Source: Lucinisca nassula
Lineage: Eukaryota; Mollusca; Bivalvia; Lucinida; Lucinidae
Reading direction: 5' to 3'
Length of the DNA: 64,000 nucleotides
Assembly (NCBI GenBank): GCA_963580285.1
Contig: OY757010.1
Location: 73,188,738-73,252,737 of the forward strand
Both the position numbers and the translations under genes were made by a program. The notes beneath the pieces are model-generated. The model made no database searches. It saw nothing but the letters and a program-made list of their open reading frames with translations, and was not told the origin of the DNA. This document shows, in pieces, positions 29,640 through 41,319 of this stretch (the stretch's first letter is position 1; each line of letters opens with the position of its first letter).

Positions 29640-29896
29640 CATACACGAAAACACGCCTTTATAATTTTGAACCCCTTGAACCCCACTTATAGTAAAACCT
29701 TATTTTTCTTATTTCTGCTCTAAAATATAGTGTGTGGGTACTCGTTAGAACGGCCTCGACGAGGCGGTTCTAACGAGTACCCACAATCTACATTTTGAGC
29801 AGAAATTAGACAAATATCACAATTTTTCATCTTAAAATTCTTGATTTTTCGGCAGTAAAATTTACACTGTATTTGTATAGGCGTGTTTTCGTAATG
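29640..29896. mobile_element. M1 MITE
   Basis: Ends CATACACGAAAACACGCCTT and ATAGGCGTGTTTTCGTAATG. K1 hairpin at about 29735-29790, one arm with CGGCC in place of CCGCC. Confidence 0.9.
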
Positions 29897-30108
29897 AAGT
29901 ACATTTTAGTGAGAACATACATATGCATAAATATGAGAAGGAAAGTGAGTGCGTATTCCTGTTGAATAATAACAGTTTTACAGAGGGTTATTTTTGACGC
30001 ATACAACCATACACGTATAAATATATTAAATTCAACTGGTTTGTGTTTCCTGTCTGAGTAGTATCACATAGTAAATAAATTTTGCTAACTTACCTATGTA
30101 TTTATATC

Positions 30109-30577
30109 TGCCCTGAGACAAAGGCTCCGAGGAAACCTCCGTCCGTCGTCAGTCCGTCCGTCCGTCCGTCCATCATTTTCAAATGACTTCTTCTCTGAAA
30201 CCACAGGACCAATTCCAATTGAATTTCATTTGCAGCCTCCTGGCAATGGGGGAAAGAAAGTTTGCAAGTATGGTCTAGGTCACATGACCAAGATGACCAC
30301 CATGCCCAAATATGGTAAAATCTTTAAAAATCTTCGTCTCCAGAACTACTGGGCCAATTGTCTTGAAACTTAGTATGTAACATCGGGTGACTCAGTACTA
30401 CCCAGTTTGCAAATATGATGACCCAAAAGTGACCTTGACCTATTTTCTGCCAATGTCAAATTTGGTTCCTTAGGCTTTTCGATGGGAAAAGGGTAAAACA
30501 ATGCATTTTTCGAAAAATATTTTGGTCTTTGACATAAGAATAAGAAAAAAAATAATGTCTATGAATGCTTAAGGTCA
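30109..30577 (+). repeat. CCGT / TGACCTTGACC array, one unit
   Basis: Starts CTGCCCTGAGACAAAGGCTC, then a CCGT microsatellite and one unit of the array seen complete at 31979-33395. It is cut at the internal duplication junction (about 30578). Confidence 0.75.
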
Positions 30578-30970
30578 TTCAGAACCTTCCAGAAAGTTCA
30601 GGTTTGCATTATTTTTAGAAAATAACATCATCTTATTCCACAGCCCTGTGGAACATTCTAGAGAAATCTTAGGGTCTATAAAAGAGCTTGATTTTTCTCA
30701 TTGAGTCAGACTTTGGAGTTTGATGTTTGGGTTTTTAAGAAATGTTATTTCAAAATTCTGTGTTGGATTGTTAAAGGATATTATATTTCATTTCGGACTG
30801 TGGATTCTGTGGGATCAAGGAAAATAGATTCATTCAAGGATTTTTCATAACAGAGCTAAGTACATTTAATTTTCTTACTACTACAGGTTAAAGATACTTT
30901 GCAAATAAATTCTGTTAAATTTTTCCAAAAGGCTTGTTTGCTTTTTTTCTGCTACGCCTGGCTCGTAACA
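30578..30970 (+). mobile_element. LTR, 3-prime part only (second copy in the internal duplication)
   Basis: Begins exactly at the four-unit heat-shock element (30581-30600) and runs to GGCTCGTAACA. TATAAAAG at 30677-30684. The 5-prime part was lost at the duplication junction, which shows 3-4 bases of overlap (TTCA). Confidence 0.85.
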
Positions 30971-31016
30971 ATATGTAAAGCAAACAAATATGGTACTTAT
31001 ACTGTAATGCTATTAA

Positions 31017-31139
31017 TTAAGTAATTTCGTATTGGCCAAGTTACAGGTCCTCGGTCATATGCATTGGCCTCGGCCTTCGGCTCGGGCCAATACAACAGAC
31101 CTCGACCTGTAACTGAGCCAATACGAAATTACTTTATGA
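31017..31139. mobile_element. M7 palindromic element
   Basis: Duplicate of 29144-29266. Confidence 0.8.
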
Positions 31140-31512
31140 ATGACAATTCTGTTAACGGACGAAAATTAAAAACATGATTTATGATTTTTGACTTCCGGTT
31201 AATATTGGTTGACCTGATGTAATACAGGATAGTCAATAAATAACAATAATATTTGCATCATACGAGCCACGGCCAAGAACAAATGCATGCTCATCCGGGC
31301 AATCTGATCAGCTCCTCTTTTGTTCGCGTCTTTCTTTGATTATATAATTTATAATAAGACATTATTACAGGAAATTAAAGGAGTTTAATGCGGGCCGAGA
31401 TCAATTTGGTAGTTATAAGATTCATTACAGAACATTATGTTAAATATAAGATAACATAACATAAATTTATTCAGCATTAAACATTAAAATCAATGTTTCT
31501 AGCCTACAACTA

Positions 31513-31769
31513 CATACACGAAAACACGCCTTTATAATTTTGAACCCCTTGAACCCCACTTATAGTAAAACCTTATTTTTCTTATTTCTGCTCTAAAATA
31601 TAGTGTGTGGGTACTCGTTAGAACCGCCTCGACAAGGCGGTTCTAACGAGTACCCACAATCTACATTTAAAGCAGAAATTAGACAAATATCACAATTTTT
31701 CATCTTAAAATTCTTGATTTTTCGGCAGTAAAATTTACACTGTATTTGTATAGGCGTGTTTTCGTAATG
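31513..31769. mobile_element. M1 MITE
   Basis: Duplicate of 29640-29896, with a better-matched K1 hairpin (AACCGCCTCGACAAGGCGGTT in the centre). Confidence 0.9.
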
Positions 31770-31978
31770 AAGTACATTTTAGTGAGAACATACATATGCA
31801 TAAATATGAGAAGGAACGTGAGTGCGTATTCCTGTTGAACAATAACAGTTTTACAGAGGGGTATTTTTGACGCATCCAACCATACATGTATAAATATATT
31901 AAATTCAACTGGTTTGTGTTTCCTGTCTGAGTAGTATCACATAGTAAATAAATTTTGCTAACTTACCTATGTATTTAT

Positions 31979-33395
31979 ATCTGCCCTGAGACAAAGGCTC
32001 CGAGGAAACCTCCGTCCGTCGTCAGTCCGTCCGTCCGTCCGTCCGTCCGTCCATCATTTTCAAATGACTTCTTCTCTGAAACCACAGGACCAATTCCAAT
32101 TGAATTTCATTTGCAGCCTCCTGGCAATGGGGGAAAGAAAGTTTGCAAGTATGGTCTAGGTCACATGACCAAGATGACCACCATGCCCAAATATGGTAAA
32201 ATCTTTAAAAATCTTCGTCTCCAGAACTACTGGGCCAATTGTCTTGAAACTTAGTATGTAACATCGGGTGACTCAGTACTACCCAGTTTGCAAATATGAT
32301 GACCCAAGGTTGACCTTGACCTATTTTCTGCCAATGTCAAATTTGGTTCCTTAGGCTTTTCGATGGGAAAAGGGTAAAACAATGCATTTTTCGAAAAATA
32401 TTTTGGTCTTTGACATAAGAATAAGAAAAAAAATAATGTCTATGAATGCTTAAGGTCATTCACTGACCTTGGCTCAAGTTCACTCGAATTGTAGGTCGAT
32501 TGACATTCCAAAATAAATTTTCTCTGAAACCACTGGGCCAATTTCAAACAAATTTTAAATGCAGCCTTAGGACAGTGAGGAAACAAAAATTTCTTCGAAT
32601 GGTCCAGATCACATGACCAAGATGGCCACCATGCACATATACAGTAAAAACTCTAAAAACTCTTCTTCTCCAGAACCACTGGGTCGATCGCTTGTAACTT
32701 GGTATGTAGCATCGGGTGACTGAGCACTACCAAGTTTGCCAAAATAACGACCCAAAGTTGACCTTGACCTATTTTAAGCCAAGGTCAAATTTGGCTCCTT
32801 AGGCTTTTCAATTGACAATATGTAAATCAATGCATTTTTTTAAAAGATGTGGTCTGTGATATGAGAATGGGTAAAAAATGAATGTCTGTCAATGCTAAGA
32901 GTCGGGGTCATTCACTGACCTTGGCCAAAGGTCACTTGTATTGCAGGGTCTATTGACGAATTAGAATAAATTTTCTCTAACAGCACTGGGCCTATTTCAT
33001 TTAAATTTCATATGCATCCCTAAGAAACTTAGGTAACAAAAATTATTCGGATGGTCCAGGTCACATGACCAAGATAGCCGTCATGACGAAATATGGTAAA
33101 AACCTAAAAAATATTATTCTCCAGAACCACTTGGCCGATTGTCTTGAAGCGTGGTATGTATAGCATCGGGTGACTGAGTACTACCAAGTTTGCAAAAATG
33201 ATGACCCTAGGTTGACCTTAGCCTATTTTACGCTAAGACCAAATTTGGCTCTTTAGGCTTTTCAATGGGAAATAGGTGAATCAATGCATTTTTTTTTTTC
33301 GAAAAATTGTGTGGTCTGTGATAAGAGAATGGGTAAAAGAACGAATGCCATTGAACGCTAAGGGTCAAGGTCATTCACTCACCTTGGCCAAAAGT
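31979..33395 (+). repeat. CCGT microsatellite and three units of a 447-bp array
   Basis: After CTGAGACAAAGGCTCCGAGG and (CCGT)6-7, three units at a spacing near 447 bp share GGTCACATGACCAAGATG, CATCGGGTGACTGAGTACTA and TTGACCTTGACCTATTTT. The array ends about 170 bp from the stop of the pyruvyl transferase pseudogene. Same in copy 2 at 41320-42725. Confidence 0.85.
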
Positions 33396-33568
33396 TTAAA
33401 ATTAACTAACTAAATACTTCGTTGTATATCTCAAGGCATTTCAAGTGAACAAATGACATTAGAATGTGATTGTTGGTGTATGTTGGGGTTATTACCATAC
33501 TTCTGTCTTTCTTTCTTGTTTCGTAGAGTGGTTTTCTGTTGATTACTGGTTCGAGAATACCATTATTC

Positions 33569-34878
33569 CTAGTTGCCTCGATTTGGAATTTGCAAAATTT
33601 TATTATATTCTGTACTGTTATGATAAGTAATGATTTTTGGAAGTGTTTTGTTTTTGTCGAGTCTTTTAAGCAATGATCTGGCTTTGTCCAGGGCTTCTCC
33701 CGGTGTAGTTGCGAATTCAACGTTCTCGAGACCCTTTGTCCAGGTGTCCCTATAGTGTGATATTTTGTGGTTGACGGGATCAAGAATAACATGAGGAATT
33801 CCACACAGTGTTGACAGGATATGTCCATGAAGTCGATCGGTGATTACAACTCGCCCTCGCAAAAGAAACATCATGCCGTTAGCCGTTATGAGAAAATTAT
33901 TTTCCAAAGTTCGTTGTTCCCGTGGGGTATTCCAATTCCTCCAGTCGGCTACAATGACTTCTGGAGGCTTGGCGCTCGCTGGTAGTTTGTAATGTGGAGA
34001 CTCTTTGTCATTCCGTTGTATCCACATTATATCATGCATAGGCTGCATAAAGCGCTCCACTTTGCCGATCTGAAAGGCCATGTCTGGTACCAAAATAGGA
34101 CGTGTTTTAGGAAAAAGTTCTAACCCCTTTTCAAATGAAAATTTATCGCGATAACAAAATGTTAGTCTTGGGTGGATACTGTAAATCGATTTAAAATGTT
34201 CCACGTGTTTTTTGATGAGTCTATCCACAAGCTCTGTGGAAACAGGATCACCTCATAATCCATGAACATTTTGAGAATTCTTTCACGAAAGACATCCTCG
34301 CTCGCATATGACAATAAATTCCCCCCACCCTGGAGCAAAATGACTAATGTCTCGTTCGTATATTTTTGGACTACATATCGTGCATACTTGGCAGCTTCTT
34401 CAGTATTTCTTTTATTTTCAAGGTGGAAAACTAGTTCAATATTTAATCTCCGAAGAAGGTTTACCTCTCCTACTCCAATGGCAGGGTCGCCTTTGTTTTC
34501 AAATCCGGCAATATTAAACAACATTGCGTACTTATATTTCCCAATAAGTTTTCTAAATATATTCAAATGAATTCTTTGTGCTTCTTCTATCACTTCAAGT
34601 TCACTTTTAAGTTTCAGACTCAAATTATTCACCATACTGTTATGTGACACCAGATCTAATTTGTAGAACTCGGAAACATTTGCTTCGTGGTTGAGATTCA
34701 GGTTCACATCGCTTGATGTCTCACCCTGTGATTTCAGATCATCGGCGTGGAAAACAGGCACATTAACAATATCTAATTGGGGTAGTGGTGTTTTTAATAG
34801 GATAGGATCACTATAAAAGTTTCGCCAAATAAAGACATAAAGAAGTGTCAGGATGCCTGTTGAAAGGCACACAACCAT
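33569..34878 (-). pseudogene. Polysaccharide pyruvyl transferase-like gene, frameshifted copy
   Basis: Minus-strand paralogue of the intact gene at 42902-44212. It has the same membrane anchor, GDPAIGVGEV, GGGN, FPQS and TDRLHGH motifs. A run of seven T on the plus strand (A7 in coding sense, codons 221-224) is six here (34207-34213), shifting the frame and giving a stop soon after SSKNTWNILNRFTV. The rest of the frame is open, with no other stop. By hand count about 20 other base differences separate the copies, around 13 of them changing an amino acid, which suggests weak constraint. A sequencing or assembly error in the homopolymer is the main alternative. Confidence 0.85.
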
Positions 34879-34900
34879 CGCCTTGTGTATCGTCCGTATG

Positions 34901-34911
34901 CCTGAAACGAA
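34901..34911 (-). promoter_or_regulatory. Likely 3-prime splice site upstream of the pseudogene ORF
   Basis: On the minus strand TTTCGTTTCAG precedes GCATACGGACG. If used, the exon begins at 34901 and the first ATG is at 34878. Same in copy 2. Confidence 0.5.
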
Positions 34912-35089
34912 ATGATTATAATTCAACTAGGAATATGACGTAATTTAAGCAAAATGCATCAACACCGATGCAACTACGCAACGTTGTATCGACGTTGTTA
35001 CGTCATGGATTACACATTGTGTGCCTCCTAGACTAATTCTCATTAATAGTCATTAACTGTTCTAGAATTCTGATTGGTGAAGAGCATAC

Positions 35090-35300
35090 CACGCGCAGGG
35101 ACATAAATTATCATATTTCCATGCGATATCCCCCTCTGACGTCACTGTTCAAACGTGCAAGTGCATTTACGGAAAGCAACTCTAGAAGACACGCGTAGAG
35201 CCATAAATTACCACGTTCCCCTGTAATGTTCCTCCTCTTACGTCACTGCTCAAAAGTACAAGTGCATTCACTAAATGAATCTCTAGAAGTCAGAGGTCAG
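35090..35300 (-). repeat. Two tandem 105-bp units with CRE-like sites, upstream of the gene
   Basis: Two related units, each with CATAAATTA, CCCCT, a (T)TACGTCACTG or TGACGTCACTG site, GTGCAAGTGCATT and CTCTAGAAG. TGACGTCA at 35137-35144 is a perfect CRE palindrome. Located 200-400 bp upstream of the pyruvyl transferase ORF and kept in copy 2 (44425-44640). A promoter or first-exon role is possible but unproven. Confidence 0.5.
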
Positions 35301-35328
35301 TATCATAAAAATCATTTGTTGCCCGTGT

Positions 35329-35607
35329 CATTACGATAACACACCCATGCGTCATAGTGCATTTTTCACATCTCCAAAATGACTACGTTTCTGTGGAAAA
35401 TCTGTGATAATTTTTTAATAAATGCTCAAAACATAGGGTGCGGGTGTTCTTTAGAACCGCCTCATCGAGGCGGTTCTAACGAGTACCCACAACCTATGTC
35501 TTGGAGCAGAAATAAGGAAAATAATATCTACCCCTTTAAACCCCAGTTTTCTCTATACAAAGTGGGGTTTAGCGGGGTCTTCACCTCACGGACTTGTTCA
35601 CGTGATG
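35329..35607. mobile_element. M2 MITE with K1
   Basis: Ends CATTACGATAACACACCCAT and GACTTGTTCACGTGATG. K1 at about 35440-35500 with one arm T-for-C change. Confidence 0.92.
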
Positions 35608-36785
35608 GTTAAAAGAAAATGACGATTTGTTCACCCTATAAAGGTTATAGTGCCCTCGGGCCTGTTCGGGAGAAAAAATCGTCAAATTCCCATACACAAT
35701 GGGCAATAAATGCACTAAGCGTACACAGTTTAAGCATATCTTATGGAAATATTCTGCGACATAAAAAATCTACTCGCAGTACTGGTTAGCGCAAATATAA
35801 ATCCAGTCATACCCCTTGACAGGTGATTGTGTTGAGCCACAGTCTCTTAAACGCATATTATGACCTTTCTTCTACAGCTAACATGGCCAGAAATAATGGT
35901 TACTTTTCGAAAAAAGCAAAAATCACAGAAATAAAATGTGACTGGCAGTTCATTGAGACTGTTCACAACTAGTACTGGAGGTACCATAATTGCTTACGCC
36001 CCATGCTACAATGTGCTCTATAAACAACAGAAGTGAAGACAACGATCAAGAAATGTTACAATTACCTAAGACCTCCCATCCAAGACACCAAAGGGAGACA
36101 AAACCAACATAAAAAATTCACCATGAAATCGGAAAACAAAAAGGAAAACTACTTTCCACATAACGGCAAAACGGCTATCCAAAATTGGAAAACATTAGCA
36201 GTAGTAGTAGTAGTTTATTTCAGCATAAACATATACAATGTTCATCGCCTCAGTTGGCGGACTTTGCACAACACTAGATACCGAAAATACAAAGAATAAA
36301 AATGGATCTATATTTCATAATTCTTGCATAGATCAGATAGATCAACTGTTTGCATAGAAGAGCATGTACAATGTATGATCATTGAGTTTAATAGGTTCAT
36401 AGAGGAAAAAGAAAATTGATAATGACACAAGCGACACACCATACTATTGATTTGAACTACACACATTCATGTTCCGTGAAAATCATGCTGACCCAGCTTA
36501 ATTGAGCCGCGTCACGAACCAAGATTTTTTTCTTTTGTTACTGGGAACCATAATAACGCAAATCAGCCAATGCATTCGCACAGTCTGATCAGCGTTTCTG
36601 TTGTTTGCTCCCATAATGATAAACATATAGTTGCTTTGCAACGGTTTCTGTGTTCGAAACCTACAGTCTCCTCAATTTCTCAGGCACAGCATATAAACCC
36701 AGCAGGCATGTTTCTACGCGACGGGATACAACTATGCTGCGTCAATCGACCTGGTTTAAAAATGACAGTATGGGATGTTCGTATC
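35608..36785. other. Non-coding flank with a dispersed repeat at 36015-36195
   Basis: 36015-36195 belongs to a dispersed family (GAAGTGAAGACAACGATCAA, CACCAAAGGGAGACAAAACC, CTACTTTCCACATAACGGC, CTATCCAAAATTGG) also at 45375-45540, 47515-47700, 57100-57275 and inverted at 54115-54270. The rest is unassigned. Confidence 0.6.
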
Positions 36786-36789
36786 TTAA

Positions 36790-36994
36790 CCCTTGTTCTG
36801 CTGAATATTCATATATGCCACACCCACTACCGATTATCAACCAATCAGATTACTTGATGCAAATTATTGCAACAAATTCACAATCTGAATGGCAAACAAT
36901 GTAGATCCTGAACAGATGGCTTCGTCAGAAGCCATCTGATCTGGATCTACATTGTTTCAAAGAAAAGGCATATCCAGGCTCAGCAGAACAAGGG
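36790..36994. mobile_element. M4 MITE with CCCTTGTTCTGCTGA ends
   Basis: TTAA at 36786-36789 and 36995-36998. Perfect 15-bp ends CCCTTGTTCTGCTGA / TCAGCAGAACAAGGG. K2-type hairpin ACAATGTAGATCCTGAACAG and complement at about 36895-36957. The termini are unlike those of 17782-18001 but the core is related. Confidence 0.92.
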
Positions 36995-37069
36995 TTAAGA
37001 AAACAAAACAAAACAGAATAAATGTTGTGGAAATATTCGTGAAGTCATCTATACTGTCGTGTGGATTAT

Positions 37070-37425
37070 ATAGAGGATCTTACATGAGTGCTCATGTATT
37101 ATTGAATTTATTAAACGAGTTGAGGAGAAGGGATAAAATGCGAGGCTTTGCCGAGCATTTTATCCCTTTACCTCAACGAGTTTAATAAATTCAATAATAC
37201 ATTAGCACGAATGCAAGATTCTATTTTTCATATGACATTTAAAGCGCATTTTGTTCACGAGTGTTTACAAAAATGTCAATATTCCGCCGGTAGTCGTATA
37301 TGTGAAGTTACTTGACGTATCTACCTAATTTGCATATTTAATCCACTAGTGGATTATCGAAAATATTACATGGCGTTATTACACTCTCAGACGCGACGTC
37401 ATATGATAAAATACATTTTTTATTG
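37070..37425 (-). mobile_element. M8 palindromic MITE
   Basis: Reverse-complement relative of 19552-19925. Palindrome at about 37090-37205 with apex GCGAGGCTTTGCCGAGC. Confidence 0.82.
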
Positions 37426-37474
37426 AAAGAAAAATCATCCTTTGAATACTACAAGTGCTTTGTTTGTTTGTATT

Positions 37475-37640
37475 GGAGTTTAAAGGCCCAGTAAACACTA
37501 TTTAGGTCATTTTAGCCGGTAGATTTACCTAGCCACACTTTTCCTGGACAGGCTTATACGTAAGCGGTTAACTAGTACAGTGCACATTCTTTCACCAGAA
37601 ACTGACAACTGCCCTTCTTGAACCAGTGGCAATTACAAGT
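37475..37640 (-). mobile_element. S2 SINE, head missing
   Basis: Tail TTGTTTGTATTGGAGTTTAA and body to CTTGAACCAGTGG. Same in copy 2 at 46800-46970. Confidence 0.82.
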
Positions 37641-37742
37641 TCTATGGCGGAATGCCACAGTTTCAACTGGATTCAGGGCTAGGCTGCATCTGTGCGCGCT
37701 TGGCGTGTTTCATAGTTAAACAAAGTTATTTCTCAGTTCATT

Positions 37743-38790
37743 TTCAGTTTGCCCTGATGATGAAGATATAGTTAAACCCGTCTTAAGTTTACGTCCCCTC
37801 TATACCTAATATCATATAGAGACGGGACCACGGTTTTCTAACCATAGCTAGTCAAAAGTCATGGATCAAACAAGTGACCCGGCGTTTATTAATTACATTC
37901 TACAAAAGGGGTCTAAAAGCCTAAATGAATCTAGAATGAGCGGGTGTCCAAACTTTACGCCTCACCAACACCAGGGTCAGAATGAGACAGGACCTCACTT
38001 AGAAAGACTAATTCTACTACTGGAGAAGCCTGGGATCGATCCTGCGACCTCTAGCTGGCAAAGCTAGTAGCCTAATCACTACAGGCTTCAACAGTGAATT
38101 CAGAATAGGCTTCAGAAAGTTGGGGTATACTAGAAGTAAACCCCTCCAAAACCTACAAGCATGTTCATACAAAAAATAATACTAAACATAGATTTAACAT
38201 ACCTTTCAATATACTTTCACTTTCCCATCACAATGTTGTGTGTATACGTTACAACTTGACCTGCTAAAGTGTTCGTTTTTTCAGGGTTTTTATATCTATG
38301 AATACTACCGGAAAATCATGCATACTTATATTAGCTTGCTAAAATCGTGGCGAGGTGGAGATACCGTCGACAATTAAAGCCAGATAGCAAAAATCGTGTA
38401 GATAATGGATTTGCGTTCAATAAGTATATTTCCAATAGGAAAAAAATGATGAAACGACCCTATAAATCCATGCCATGACTCATGTCAAAACGAACACCCA
38501 CACAACACGTGACGGGAATGAAAATCATATATGGCACAATTTGGCGGTTAGCGATTTTAGGCATATTTTATAGAACTCAGCCTTATAGCGCCCCCCTGTA
38601 TTGTAAAAACAGATCTCCACAACCCACTCATGCATACATCGTATGATATGTGCGTGATTTGTGCATGGAGTAGCACATTTTGCCTACCATATTTCACCTA
38701 AAATTTTTCACTCGCACCGCCCTACCATATACCTTCTAAAATAATTTAGATGTGCATAAGCACCAGAGAGGTTTCCTATTCCATCTCGAA
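37743..38790. other. Spacer between the two 8.3-kb copies
   Basis: About 1.05 kb absent from the repeat unit. Contains an S4 SINE (37795-38092). The rest (38093-38790) is unrecognised. Confidence 0.6.
37795..38092 (-). mobile_element. S4 SINE, long form with complete head
   Basis: On the minus strand: GAAGCCTGTAGTGATTAGGC (A-box region), GGATCGATCCC (B box), body and GAGGGGACGTAAACTTAAGA tail. The most complete S4 copy in the window. Confidence 0.75.
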
Positions 38791-39782
38791 ACAGGCGTAG
38801 TCTCGGTTCCGCTCAGCACGATCATTCCAAGAGCTGGAAACGCCCAGCTACAACTGAATCCGATAGCAGATTCGTTTTCTTGCACCACAACACGAAAATT
38901 CTCATTTTAATTTTATTTAATGTTTTATTTTTCGCGCATTATACACATACAGCTTGCCTTGGCGAGAACTCCGGGTTAAGAACAGAATTTTCATCCCAGG
39001 TGTTGTGTATAAGATTTTTTTTCCTGATTCACCCTTACGCCCCACTGGGTGACAGAAAAAGAAAATGTAATATTTTGCTTACTTCTTACTTTAAGAAACA
39101 ATCAAGAAAATGTATTACATATCAGTTTTAGTTTGTAAACATATTGTTCACACGAAAAGGTATTAAAGAGTATCCTAGAAAACACAGGTCACATTATTTT
39201 TAGCACATGAGCAAGTGTATTTCTACAATGATCTAGAATCTCCCCTAACTCTGTTAAAGGGATAAAATTTCCTTTAAGTTCAGAATATTGGTATTTTAAG
39301 AAAATTTCACACTAAATTCTGTGTTGCATACTTGTGGATTATTATTCATTTAGGACTTTGTGACCAGACAAAATATTTTCAAGGATATTTAATAAGGTGT
39401 TTATTATTGTGGATATTTGTTCATGTAATTTTCCCAGTTATCTGTTTTGCTATTCTTTCCAGGAGTCCAGCTCATCTATAAAATCGTGATGGCGCAATCA
39501 CCTGTCAAGGCTCACTTGCCCTGAGATAGCATATATTCATCAGGCTAAGGTGTTGCAATGTAACAGATATAGGGACTTATTGATAAAACGAATTTGCTAG
39601 TATTTGCCAGCTAAGAACTTACAAGAAATAACTTGCTCATTATCTAAAAAGAATATGTGCACAGAAAATTCTAGTTATTTCATTTTAAATATCTTTTCTT
39701 GTGAACAGTCTGTTTACCAAAATGTGTTCCAGACCATTCGTTCCAAAATTAGACATAACATAATAAACCCTGAGTTAGATAT

Positions 39783-40335
39783 TGTTATGCATAAGAATTT
39801 ATTTTTCTGATTCCCACTTTCACCCCACTGGGTGACCTAATAGTGCTATAAATATCTTGTTTATCTTCTTATAGAAGATTCTCGAAAGATGAGTCACAGA
39901 ATAATTTTATTTTCTAAACATCTTGTTTACAAGAAAAAGTTCCTCAGAACCTTCCAGAAAGTTCAGGTTTGCATTATTTTTAGAAAATAGCATCATCTTA
40001 TTCCACAGCCCTGTGGAACATTCTAGAGAAATATTAGGGTCTATAAAAGAGCTTGATTTTTCTCATTGAGTCAGACTTTGGAGTTTGATGTTTGGGTTTT
40101 TAAGAAATGTTATTTCAAAATTCTGTGTTGGATTGTTAAAGGATATTATATTTCATTTCGGACTGTGGATTCTGTGGGATCAAGGAAAATAGATTCATTC
40201 AAGGATTTTTCATAACAGAGCTAAGTACATTTAATTTTCTTACTACTACAGGTTAAAGATACTTTGCAAATAAATTCTGTTAAATTTTTCCAAAAGGCTT
40301 GTTTGCTTTTTTTCTGCTACGCCTGGCTCGTAACA
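39783..40335 (+). mobile_element. Solo LTR with heat-shock-type promoter, copy 2
   Basis: 553 bp, TGTTATGCATAAG to GGCTCGTAACA, ATAT on both sides (39779-39782, 40336-40339). Heat-shock elements at 39883-39897 and 39946-39965 are unchanged; TATAAAAG is at 40042-40049. The segmental duplication explains the second copy. Confidence 0.83.
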
Positions 40336-40381
40336 ATATGTAAAGCAAACAAATATGGTACTTATACTGTAATGCTATTAA

Positions 40382-40504
40382 TTAAGTAATTTCGTATTGG
40401 CCAAGTTACAGGTCCTCGGTCATATGCATTGGCCTCGGCCTTCGGCTCGGGCCAATACAACATACCTCGACCTGTAACTGAGCCAATACGAAATTACTTT
40501 ATGA
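40382..40504. mobile_element. M7 palindromic element
   Basis: Duplicate of 29144-29266 (CATACCTCG in place of CAGACCTCG). Confidence 0.8.
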
Positions 40505-40877
40505 ATGACAATTCTGTTAACGGACGAAAATTAAAAACATGATTTATGATTTTTGACTTCCGGTTAATATTGGTTGACCTGATGTAATACAGGATAGTCA
40601 ATAAATAACAATAATATTTGCATCATACGAGCCACGGCCAAGAACAAATGCATGCTCATCCGGGCAATCTGATCAGCTCCTCTTTTGTTCGCGTCTTTCT
40701 TTGATTATATAATTTATAATAAGACATTATTACAGGAAATTAAAGGAGTTTAATGCGGGCCGAGATCAATTTGTGAGTTATAAGATTCATTACAGAACAT
40801 TATGTTAAATATAAGATAACATAACATAAATTTATTCAGCATTGAATATTAAAATCAATGTTTCTAGCCTACAACTA

Positions 40878-41107
40878 CATACACGAAAACACGCCTTTAT
40901 AATTTTGAACCCCTTGAACCCCACTTATAGTAAAACCTTATTTTTCTTATTTCTGCTCTAAAATATAGTGTGTGGGTACTCGTTAGAACCCCCACAATCT
41001 ACATTTAAAGCAGAAATTAGACAAATATCACAATTTTTCATCTTAAAATTCTTGATTTTTCGGCAGTAAAATTTACACTGTATTTGTATAGGCGTGTTTT
41101 CGTAATG
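40878..41107. mobile_element. M1 MITE with collapsed K1 hairpin
   Basis: As 31513-31769 but with 27 bases missing: ACTCGTTAGAACC is followed directly by CCCACAATCTAC. The loop and one arm of K1 were removed. Confidence 0.9.
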
Positions 41108-41319
41108 AAGTACATTTTAGTGAGAACATACATATGCATAAATATGAGAAGGAACGTGAGTGCGTATTCCTGTTGAACAATAACAGTTTTACAGAGGGTT
41201 TTTTTTGACGCATCCAACCATACATGTATAAATATATTAAATTCAACTGGTTTGTGTTTCCTGTCTGAGTAGTATCACATAGTAAATAAATTTTGCTAAC
41301 TTACCTATGTATTTATATC

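Larger units (their letters stand above)
27551..37742. repeat. Tandem segmental duplication, copy 1
   Basis: Matches 38791-47072 end to end at roughly 98 percent by eye, except for an internal tandem duplication of about 1.87 kb (28708-30577 repeated as 30578-32450). It includes an LTR, M7, M1, a CCGT array, a pyruvyl transferase gene (frameshifted here), M2, M4, M8 and S2 copies. Confidence 0.93.

Noticed and set aside
33406..33828. 140-codon minus-strand frame, also at 42739-43161
   Set aside because: It overlaps the 3-prime part of the pyruvyl transferase gene in another frame and continues into its 3-prime flank. A shadow frame.
35379..35612. Open frame with CGCSLEPPHRGGSNEYPQ-type peptide (also at 19198 and 44714)
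   Set aside because: The peptide is a translation of the K1 hairpin and flanks. The same words appear wherever K1 lies.
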